A stretch of DNA of 10,150 nucleotides from an uncultured Actinomycetes bacterium. GTDB lineage: Bacteria; Actinomycetota; Aquicultoria; CAJVYJ01. Where the stretch lies: positions 1 through 10,150 of the forward strand of contig CAJVYJ010000054.1 of the NCBI GenBank assembly GCA_913009475.1. The letters are read 5' to 3'. Position 1 is the first letter of the stretch. Each line of letters begins with the position of its first letter. Positions 1 through 6,282 of this stretch are shown here, piece after piece. A model generated the notes under the pieces. The model was not told the DNA's origin. It ran no database searches and saw nothing but the letters and a program-made list of their open reading frames with translations. Both the position numbers and the translations under genes were made by a program.

Positions 1-2
1 AG

Positions 3-80
3 TTACTACGTATCGAGGAAGTGTTGGGAGACGCGGCGGCTTATCCCGGGCGCTCAGCTTTCTATAGTATAAATGGTTGA
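3..80 (+). CDS. Possible C-terminal end of an upstream gene (partial, unidentified)
   Basis: Frame 3 is open from the window edge to a TGA at 78-80 and encodes about 25 residues ending in YSING. It holds a plausible mixture of charged and hydrophobic residues (RIEEVLGD near its start). I do not recognise the family. The stop lies directly before the AGGAG at 82-86 that seems to serve pyk, an arrangement common for adjacent operon genes. The other two + frames are also open for 21 to 23 codons here, so the frame choice is weak. It could equally be non-coding upstream sequence. Confidence 0.25.
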   Translation, partial: LLRIEEVLGDAAAYPGRSAFYSING

Positions 81-1507
81 TAGGAGCAGATATTATTCGC
101 ACAAAAATAATCGGCACCATCGGACCGAGCACTAAAGAGATCGAAACTATGAGTGCCGTAATCAAAGCGGGAATGAATGTAGCCCGGTTAAATTTTTCCC
201 ATGGAGATATACAGACACACTTAGAGAGTATTAAAGCTGTCCGGCGCTGCGCGGCCGATTTGAATAAGACAGTAGCTATCTTGGCTGACCTCTCGGGACC
301 GAAGATAAGAACCGGAGAGTTGGAAAACGATGAAGTATATTTAAACGCCGGTGACAGCATTGCTCTAACTACTAAAAATGTTGTCGGAAACCACGGACAA
401 ATCAGTGTAAACTACAGTGGGCTGGTTAAAGATGTGACGATTGGAGACAGCATACTTTTAGCTGACGGTCTGATTCAATTAATTGTTCGATCAGTCCATC
501 GGGATGAAGTTATTTGTCTGGTGCAAAATGGGGGAGCGCTAAAGAGCCGTCAGGGCTTGAACTTACCGGGGAAGACTCTAAGTATTCCCGCCGTGACCTC
601 AAAAGATAAGTCTGATCTGAAATTTATTCTAGAACAGGATATTGATTGGATAGCGATGAGTTTCGTCAGGCAAGCCGATGATATTAAAGAATTAAAGTCG
701 CTGATAGAATCAGCGGGAAGGGATATCCCGGTTATCGCCAAGATTGAGAAATTCGAGGCCGTTGAAAATCTTGATGATATTATTGCCGTAGCGGACGGTT
801 TAATGTTGGCACGCGGTGACTTGGGGGTGGAGATTCCTATAGAGCGGCTGCCCGTAATCCAAAAAAAAGTTATAAAAAAAGCCCAGCGACACGGTATTCC
901 GGTTATAACCGCCACCCAAATGTTGGATTCGATGATAAGAAATCCGCGACCTACCAGAGCTGAAGCCAGCGATGTCGCCAATGCTATATTTGACGGTACC
1001 GACGCGGTCATGCTCTCCGGTGAGACGGCTATCGGGGCTTACCCGGACGCCAGTGTTGAGATGATGGCTAAAATTTGTCGTCAGGCGGAATCTGTTTTGG
1101 ACTGGGAAGGATTATTAAGAGACAGAACTCATTGGGCGCTGGGTACGGTAAGCGACGCCATTAGTTACGCTACTTGCCAGCTAAGTTTTATATTGAAGTC
1201 GAAGGCGATAATAACTCCGACGCAATCAGGCAAAACAGCCCGGCAAGTATCACGTTATCGGCCGAAATCGCCGATAATAGCGGTCAGTCCCAGGGCTGAA
1301 GTCGTACACCGATTGATGCTCTCTTGGGGGGTAGTCCCTTTGTTGGTGAATACGCCGAATAATATTGACGGGATGTTCGAGTTGGCGGTGGAAGCGGCCA
1401 AAAAAAGCCGGTTGGTCTCAGCGGGCGACCAAGTGATAATAACCGCCGGTGTTTTAGTTAATATTCCGGGAACGACGAATTTAATCAAGGTTCATAGTGT
1501 GAGCTGA
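77..1507 (+). CDS. pyk: Pyruvate kinase
   Basis: Catalyses the last step of glycolysis in the cytoplasm: phosphoenolpyruvate plus ADP gives pyruvate plus ATP. Counting from TTG at 77 (476 residues), I see the N-terminal RTKIIGTIGPS, the NFSHG loop at 39-43 with Arg37, DLSGPKIRTG at 71-80, the signature AKIEKFE with catalytic Lys222 and metal ligand Glu224, ARGDLG with metal ligand Asp248, ATQML with Thr280, and the MLSGETAIG region at 312-320. A B domain lies at roughly 81-175 and the allosteric C domain at about 350-476. It has no extra C-terminal PEP-utiliser domain, which some Bacillota enzymes carry. The start is uncertain: TTG at 77 has no ribosome site, whereas AGGAG at 82-86 sits 8 bases before ATT at 95, which would give 470 residues and an N-terminus like the usual MRRTKI. 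No U-tailed terminator follows the stop. Confidence 0.97.
   Translation: MIGADIIRTKIIGTIGPSTKEIETMSAVIKAGMNVARLNFSHGDIQTHLESIKAVRRCAADLNKTVAILADLSGPKIRTGELENDEVYLNAGDSIALTTKNVVGNHGQISVNYSGLVKDVTIGDSILLADGLIQLIVRSVHRDEVICLVQNGGALKSRQGLNLPGKTLSIPAVTSKDKSDLKFILEQDIDWIAMSFVRQADDIKELKSLIESAGRDIPVIAKIEKFEAVENLDDIIAVADGLMLARGDLGVEIPIERLPVIQKKVIKKAQRHGIPVITATQMLDSMIRNPRPTRAEASDVANAIFDGTDAVMLSGETAIGAYPDASVEMMAKICRQAESVLDWEGLLRDRTHWALGTVSDAISYATCQLSFILKSKAIITPTQSGKTARQVSRYRPKSPIIAVSPRAEVVHRLMLSWGVVPLLVNTPNNIDGMFELAVEAAKKSRLVSAGDQVIITAGVLVNIPGTTNLIKVHSVS
82..86 (+). promoter_or_regulatory. Ribosome binding site that bears on the pyk start
   Basis: AGGAG at 82-86 lies inside the frame that would be translated from TTG 77. 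It is 5 bases before ATT at 92 and 8 bases before ATT at 95. It immediately follows the stop of the possible upstream frame (TGA 78-80). The spacing favours ATT at 95 as the initiator, a rare start codon best known from infC. A sequencing error turning ATG into ATT would give the same picture. Confidence 0.5.
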
Positions 1508-1581
1508 TTTAAGATTAATATTATTATTTAATGACATGTGGTAAGATTGGCATGTTGGTAAAAACATATAGGTGCGATTAA

Positions 1582-1636
1582 AATTTACGCCGGCTTTTCA
1601 AGGATAAGGTTCTATCATTTGAAAAAGGCGTAAATT
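1582..1636 (+). promoter_or_regulatory. Long two-part RNA hairpin in the rpsO leader
   Basis: AATTTACGCC (1582-1591) is perfectly complementary to GGCGTAAATT (1627-1636), giving 10 pairs. Inside it, after an asymmetric bulge (1592-1594 against 1626), TTTTCAA (1595-1601) pairs with TTGAAAA (1619-1625) for 7 more. Within the loop GATA (1603-1606) can pair with TATC (1613-1616). After the stem comes TATACCCTCA rather than a T run, so it is not a Rho-independent terminator. Confidence 0.7.
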
Positions 1637-1663
1637 ATACCCTCATCCAGGTAGAACGAGTCA

Positions 1664-1686
1664 CCAACGTCTATCTTAGATGTCGG
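1664..1686 (+). promoter_or_regulatory. Small hairpin just upstream of the rpsO ribosome binding site
   Basis: ACGTCTA (1667-1673) pairs with TAGATGT (1677-1683) around a 3-base loop, with one G-U pair. CC at 1664-1665 and GG at 1685-1686 extend the stem across an A-C mismatch. The stem ends 9 bases before the Shine-Dalgarno, a position where a bound protein or an alternative fold could affect ribosome entry. Confidence 0.5.
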
Positions 1687-1695
1687 CGTAATCAT

Positions 1696-1702
1696 AAGGA
1701 GG
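1696..1702 (+). promoter_or_regulatory. Strong Shine-Dalgarno fixing the rpsO start at GTG 1710
   Basis: AAGGAGG at 1696-1702, continuing into TG, is complementary to the 3' end of 16S rRNA over 9 bases. It is 7 bases from GTG at 1710. The upstream in-frame GTG at 1704 overlaps the site and would be too close. Starting at 1710 also gives the 89 residues usual for S15. Confidence 0.85.
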
Positions 1703-1709
1703 TGTGATT

Positions 1710-1979
1710 GTGGTTTTAAGTAACAATGAAAAGAATAATATTATCGACGATTTTAAACTTCATGACGGTGATACCGGTTCGCCGGAAGTTCAGATAGCGA
1801 TTTCAACCAAGAGAATCGAGTATTTAACGGAGCATTTAAAAGAACATAAGAATGATCATCATTCACGTCGCGGGCTACTGAAGATGGTAGGCAAGCGGCG
1901 TCGTCTTTTAAATTACTTAAAAAATGAAAAAATAGAGCGTTATCGCACGATAATAAAGAAACTTGGAATCAGAGGTTAG
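1710..1979 (+). CDS. rpsO: 30S ribosomal protein S15
   Basis: A primary 16S rRNA-binding protein that binds the central domain of 16S rRNA and helps build the platform of the 30S subunit. The 89-residue product carries the family hallmarks: DTGSPEVQIA near residues 20-29, LTEHLKEHKNDHHSRRGLL in the middle, and VGKRRRLLNYLKNEKIERYRTIIKKLGIR at the end. The length equals that of the E. coli protein. The start is GTG 1710, chosen from the Shine-Dalgarno spacing. pnp follows after 42 bases, the conserved rpsO-pnp pairing. The structured leader upstream suggests feedback control by S15 itself, which is known in other bacteria and inferred here. Confidence 0.98.
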   Translation: MVLSNNEKNNIIDDFKLHDGDTGSPEVQIAISTKRIEYLTEHLKEHKNDHHSRRGLLKMVGKRRRLLNYLKNEKIERYRTIIKKLGIRG

Positions 1980-2021
1980 AAAATTAAACGGTAGTTATTT
2001 ATTTTAGGAGGTTATTTTAGT

Positions 2022-4115
2022 TTGTTTAATATACATAAAAAGAGTTTTGATTTAGGTGGTCGTGAAATAAGCCTGGAGACAGGTAAATTAGCAAGGCAGG
2101 CCGGTGGGGCTATAGTAATACAACTGGGTGAGACGATAGTCTTGGTAACGGTTGTGGCGTCGAAGGAACCCCGTAAAGACCTTAATTTTTTACCGCTGAC
2201 AATAGAGGTCAGAGAGAAGATGTATTCAGCGGGCAAGATACCGGGCGGTTTTTTTAAGCGAGAGGGCCGTCCCAGTGAGAGAGCCATACTTACGGCACGG
2301 TTAATTGATCGTCCGTTAAGACCAAATTTCCCCAAAGGCTTTAATCATGAGGTACAGGTAGTAGTTACCACATTATCCGTCGATCAAGTCAATCCGCCGG
2401 ATATATTGGCGCTCAATGCCGCCTCCGCCGCGTTATCTATATCGAATATTCCATTTAACGGGCCGATTGGCGCCGTTAGAGTCGGCAGAATCAACAATGA
2501 GTGGTTGATAAATCCCACTTTTGCAGAGATTGAAGCCTCCGATATCGACTTGGTGGTAGCCGGGAGCAAAGAAGCTATATCAATGGTTGAAGCCGGAGCC
2601 AAGGAAGTGTCTGAATCGGATATGCTGGCGGCGATGGAAGTCGGCCATGAGGCGGTTAAGAAAATCATAGAATTTCAAGCTCAATTCGCGGCTGAAGCTG
2701 CTAAGGAAAAATTTGCGTTTGAGGAGCCGGTCATAGACAGCGAGCTGGAAGCCGAGGTCAGGAGTTTTGTCGCGAACAGGCTGGACAAATCGATTAGAAA
2801 TTCCGATAAGCTTGAACGTGAATCAGCCGTTAATGAGATAAAGACGGAATTGGTTGAAAATCTAGGCGAGGAATACTCGGAGAGAGATAAGGAAGCCAAG
2901 GAGTTATTTAAGAAAATAGAAAAAGAATTAGTAAGAAAGATGATAATAGAAGAGCGGGTACGAGTCGACGGTCGCAAACTGGACGAGATTCGCCCTATAG
3001 CCACTGAAGTAAGAATACTGCCGAGAACGCATGGCAGCGGACTGTTTACTCGCGGACAAACTCAAGCCTTATCGGTTTTAACACTGGGTACGATGCGAGA
3101 GAGCCAAACAGTTGACGGCATTGGCGTTGAGGAATCGAAGCGGTATATGCATCATTATAATTTTCCGCCGTTTAGCGTCGGAGAGGTAGGCAGGATGCTG
3201 TCGCCTAAACGACGCGAAATTGGGCATGGAGCCTTAGCGGAAAGAGCTTTATTGCCGGTCATTCCCTCAGAGGAGAAGTTTCCTTATGCCATCAGGGTCG
3301 TCTCGGAAGTTATGGAATCGAACGGTTCCTCTTCGCAGGCCAGTATATGTGGCAGTACCTTGTCGCTTATGGACGCCGGTGTACCGATCTCCGCTCCGGT
3401 AGCCGGAATCGCTATGGGTCTAGTTAAAGAGGACGAGAACTATGCCGTACTCTCCGACATTCAAGGCATTGAAGACGCCCTCGGGGATATGGACTTTAAA
3501 GTAGCCGGTACCAGTAAGGGGATAACCGCTTTACAGATGGATATGAAGGTGACCGGTGTCGGGTGGGATATCTTAAAACAAGCCCTGGAACAGGCCTATG
3601 AAGGTAGATTATTTATTCTTGATAAGATGGCTGAGACCATCAGTGAACCCAGGCCTGAACTTTCACCCAATGCGCCCAGGATAATCATCATTAAGATTCC
3701 TACGGACAAGATCAGAGAAGTAATCGGTTCGGGTGGAAAGATAATTCAAGGAATTATCGCTGAGACTGGGAGTAAAATAGATATCGAGGATGACGGAACT
3801 ATATATATTGCTTCCGTGGACGGTGCCGGCGGCGAGACCGCGAAGAAAATTATCGAGGGCATTGTCAAGGAGATCGAGCCCGGTGATATCTATAACGGTA
3901 AAGTCATTAAAATTATGCCTTTTGGAGCTTTTGTTCAACTAAAACCCGGCCGTGACGGTTTGGTACATATATCAAAACTGGCTAAGCGTCGTATTGAAAA
4001 AGTTGAGGATGTTGTTAGCGAAGGTGACATTATCCCAGTCAGGGTCATTGAAATAGATAAACAAAATCGGGTACGACTTACGGCCGTCGATGTAAAGCCG
4101 CCCGAGAACGAATAA
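2022..4115 (+). CDS. pnp: Polynucleotide phosphorylase (polyribonucleotide nucleotidyltransferase)
   Basis: A 3'-to-5' exoribonuclease that uses phosphate to release nucleoside diphosphates from RNA, acting as a trimer in mRNA turnover. The 697-residue product is full length. Domains in order: first RNase PH core (about 10-145, with FFKREGRPSERAIL at 77-90), helical linker domain (about 150-300), second RNase PH core (about 312-545, with FTRGQTQAL at 342-350), KH domain (about 553-612, GxxG loop at 569-572) and S1 domain (about 621-690, with GDIYNGKV and PFGAFVQL). The active-site region GIEDALGDMDFKVAGT holds Asp485 and Asp491, equivalent to E. coli Asp486 and Asp492. The start is TTG 2022, 10 bases after AGGAGG at 2006-2011. 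It probably shares a transcript with rpsO and the M16 peptidase gene 42 bases downstream. Confidence 0.98.
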   Translation: MFNIHKKSFDLGGREISLETGKLARQAGGAIVIQLGETIVLVTVVASKEPRKDLNFLPLTIEVREKMYSAGKIPGGFFKREGRPSERAILTARLIDRPLRPNFPKGFNHEVQVVVTTLSVDQVNPPDILALNAASAALSISNIPFNGPIGAVRVGRINNEWLINPTFAEIEASDIDLVVAGSKEAISMVEAGAKEVSESDMLAAMEVGHEAVKKIIEFQAQFAAEAAKEKFAFEEPVIDSELEAEVRSFVANRLDKSIRNSDKLERESAVNEIKTELVENLGEEYSERDKEAKELFKKIEKELVRKMIIEERVRVDGRKLDEIRPIATEVRILPRTHGSGLFTRGQTQALSVLTLGTMRESQTVDGIGVEESKRYMHHYNFPPFSVGEVGRMLSPKRREIGHGALAERALLPVIPSEEKFPYAIRVVSEVMESNGSSSQASICGSTLSLMDAGVPISAPVAGIAMGLVKEDENYAVLSDIQGIEDALGDMDFKVAGTSKGITALQMDMKVTGVGWDILKQALEQAYEGRLFILDKMAETISEPRPELSPNAPRIIIIKIPTDKIREVIGSGGKIIQGIIAETGSKIDIEDDGTIYIASVDGAGGETAKKIIEGIVKEIEPGDIYNGKVIKIMPFGAFVQLKPGRDGLVHISKLAKRRIEKVEDVVSEGDIIPVRVIEIDKQNRVRLTAVDVKPPENE

Positions 4116-4157
4116 CTAACGGAAAGTTCGGCCGGCGCTCTATAATAAGGTGATTAT

Positions 4158-5435
4158 TTGTCATTTTATGATATATCAAAACTAGACAGCGGTTTAACCA
4201 TTGTCACTGAGCGAGTCCCTAATATTCGCTCGGTGGCGATTGGCTTTTGGGTGTCCGTTGGTTCAAGGTTCGAGGATGAAGCCAATAATGGTATGTCTCA
4301 TTTTATTGAGCATATGTTGTTTAAAGGTACCCATACCAGGTCGGCCCAGGATATATGTCAAACTTTTGAAATTCTGGGAGCTGAGTTAAATGCTTTCACG
4401 ACTAAAGAATTTACCTGTTTTTATGCCAGATTAATTGATGAACATCTGGAAACCGGTGTCGAAGTCTTGGCGGACATGCTCCAAGACCCGCTTTTCAAGT
4501 CTGAGCATATCGATTTTGAGCGTCAAGTAGTTCTTGAAGAGATTGCTATGTACGAGGATACGCCGGATGAGCTGATACACGATTTATTTACGGCCAATCT
4601 TTGGCCGCAACATCCGCTGGGTAAGCAAGTACTTGGTCATAAGGCAACCGTCAAAAAGTTTAACCCGGCGCAAATAAAAAAATATTTTAAAACTCACTAT
4701 TATCCGGGGAATATTATTATTGCGGCAGCCGGTAATATCAATCATAAGGATGTTGTGGACCTTGTCAATAAATATTATAAATTAAGCGCCGCCGGAGAAA
4801 AAATAGAAAATACCCAACCCGCTCAGCTGGTTTCCAAACTGGCTATAGTGAATAAATCGACTGAGCAGGTTCATATTTGTTTAGGCACCATCACCTTAAA
4901 TGCCAATCATCCCGATAGATTCGCCTTGGCGATATTAGAGAATATCATCGGCGGTGGAATGAGCAGTCGTTTATTCCAGAAAGTACGTGAAGCCAAAGGG
5001 CTGGCTTATTCGATTTTTTCATATCACAGCTTATACCAAGAAACAGGTAATATAGCTATTTACGCCGGTACTAGAGAGTCAAACTTAAATAAGGTCTTAA
5101 ATATTATAGCTGACGAACTGATTAATATTGTTGATAAGGGCGTAACTGAAGAGGAATTCAATCGCTCGAGAGAGCACCTGAAAGGCCGGTTGGTTTTAGG
5201 ACTGGAGAGTGCCAGAAATAGGATGACGCGTCTGGGAAAGTCGGCTCTGATACATGAGGACATTATCTCTGTTAATGAGTTAATAGCTAAGATCATGGCG
5301 GTCAGCCGTGATGACGTTAACAAACTGGCCAAGAAAATTTTGCGTATGGATAAAATGGTATTAACTATAATAGGCCCGGTAAAGCCTAAAGATATAAAAA
5401 CACCATTAAAATTCGACGAGATAACGGAGATATAA
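4158..5435 (+). CDS. M16 family zinc peptidase (processing-peptidase-like)
   Basis: A metallopeptidase of the pitrilysin/mitochondrial processing peptidase superfamily, like the proteins often encoded next to pnp in Gram-positive bacteria (B. subtilis YmxG/MlpA). The inverted zinc motif HFIEH lies at residues 48-52, with the downstream glutamate ligand in VLEEIA (Glu127/128). NAFTTKE at 78-84 is also typical. The second half is the catalytically inactive M16 domain, with GGGMSSRLFQKVREAKGLAYS at about 265-285, used for substrate binding. At 425 residues it matches the subfamily. There is no signal peptide or membrane segment, so a cytoplasmic location is likely. The start is TTG 4158, preceded by AGGTGAT at 4148-4154, which is complementary to the 16S tail. 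It lies 42 bases after pnp and 28 before dapB. The physiological substrate is unknown. Confidence 0.95.
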   Translation: MSFYDISKLDSGLTIVTERVPNIRSVAIGFWVSVGSRFEDEANNGMSHFIEHMLFKGTHTRSAQDICQTFEILGAELNAFTTKEFTCFYARLIDEHLETGVEVLADMLQDPLFKSEHIDFERQVVLEEIAMYEDTPDELIHDLFTANLWPQHPLGKQVLGHKATVKKFNPAQIKKYFKTHYYPGNIIIAAAGNINHKDVVDLVNKYYKLSAAGEKIENTQPAQLVSKLAIVNKSTEQVHICLGTITLNANHPDRFALAILENIIGGGMSSRLFQKVREAKGLAYSIFSYHSLYQETGNIAIYAGTRESNLNKVLNIIADELINIVDKGVTEEEFNRSREHLKGRLVLGLESARNRMTRLGKSALIHEDIISVNELIAKIMAVSRDDVNKLAKKILRMDKMVLTIIGPVKPKDIKTPLKFDEITEI

Positions 5436-5463
5436 GTAACTTAAATTTAGAAGAGGTTTTAAG

Positions 5464-6249
5464 TTGATAAGAGTTGTTGTAACCGGGGCATGCGGTCGCA
5501 TGGGAGAGGAAGTGTGCCGCGCGGTTTCCAACGATGAAGATTTAGCGTTGGTCGGAGCCATTGATGCCAAGCAAGATAAAAGTGACCTTATAGCCAAAGA
5601 ATACATTGATTCCACGGTTAAAATCGGTAGATCTTTGGACGAAACAATTGACTTGGGGGAAGCTGACGTGCTAGTTGATTTTACACAGGCGTCAGCTGTT
5701 ATGAAGACGGTGGATACGGCGGTGAAGCTGGGTCTTAATATAATTATTGGCACGACCGGCCTTACGGCCGAAGAGATTTCTCACCTTAAAAATAGTGCCG
5801 AGAGTAATAGCAGTCATATATTATTGGCGCCCAATTTTGCTATTGGCGCGGTATTGATGATGAAATTGGCGGTAACTGTCGCCGGTTACGCCGATAGAGC
5901 TGAAATCATTGAATTACATCATGACAAGAAAGTAGATGCCCCGTCCGGTACCGCCAAATTGACCGCTGAGCTTATGAGTACGGCGCTTAATCAAGGCCGA
6001 CTGGATGAAACGGAAAATATAGAGGGCGTAAGAGGCGGGACTATCGGCAATATTCCCATTCATAGTCTGCGCTTGCCCGGCTTAGTCGCACATCAAGAAG
6101 TCATTTTCGGATTTCAAGGTCAAACTTTGACCATCCGGCATGATTCAATAGATAGGAAGTCATTTATGCCGGGCGTGATTTTAGCGATAAAGAAAATCGG
6201 TGAATTTGCCGGCTTTACTTATGGGCTGGATAAAATCATGGGTCTTTAG
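5464..6249 (+). CDS. dapB: 4-hydroxy-tetrahydrodipicolinate reductase
   Basis: Cytoplasmic enzyme of the diaminopimelate/lysine pathway. It reduces the dehydrated DapA product to tetrahydrodipicolinate with NAD(P)H. The 261 residues start with the Rossmann motif GACGRMG (8-14). GTTG lies at 96-99 and APNFAIGAVLMMKLA at 122-136. The catalytic and substrate-binding stretch ELHHDKKVDAPSGTA at 150-164 places His152 and Lys156 at the positions of E. coli His159 and Lys163. Length and motifs are complete. The start is TTG 5464, 7 bases after AGAGG at 5452-5456. In many related genomes dapA lies nearby. Here dapB is followed after 33 bases by rnj, with no dapA between them. Confidence 0.97.
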   Translation: MIRVVVTGACGRMGEEVCRAVSNDEDLALVGAIDAKQDKSDLIAKEYIDSTVKIGRSLDETIDLGEADVLVDFTQASAVMKTVDTAVKLGLNIIIGTTGLTAEEISHLKNSAESNSSHILLAPNFAIGAVLMMKLAVTVAGYADRAEIIELHHDKKVDAPSGTAKLTAELMSTALNQGRLDETENIEGVRGGTIGNIPIHSLRLPGLVAHQEVIFGFQGQTLTIRHDSIDRKSFMPGVILAIKKIGEFAGFTYGLDKIMGL

Positions 6250-6282
6250 GTTAATAAAATATAAAATAATCAGGAGTAAATT

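Larger units (their letters stand above)
1508..1709 (+). promoter_or_regulatory. pyk-rpsO spacer: candidate structured 5' leader of rpsO
   Basis: This 202-base spacer contains no credible ORF. It holds two hairpins (1582-1636 and 1664-1686) and a strong Shine-Dalgarno at 1696-1702. A near-direct repeat, CATGTGGTAA at 1535 and CATGTTGGTAA at 1551, lies in its first quarter. No hairpin is followed by a run of T, so I see no intrinsic terminator for pyk, and I cannot assign a confident promoter. S15 is known to repress its own mRNA through structured leaders in several phyla, and those leaders differ greatly in sequence between phyla. The position and structure here fit that role, but binding by S15 is inferred. 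Confidence 0.5.

Noticed and set aside
1582..1636. Rho-independent terminator of pyk
   Set aside because: The stem is strong, but it is followed by TATACCCTCA and not by a T run. A leader structure for rpsO fits better.
4141..4146. TATAAT just before the M16 peptidase gene as a possible -10 promoter element
   Set aside because: There is no TTGACA-like element about 17 bases upstream, and transcription would begin inside or past the Shine-Dalgarno at 4148-4154. It is probably chance in an operon spacer.
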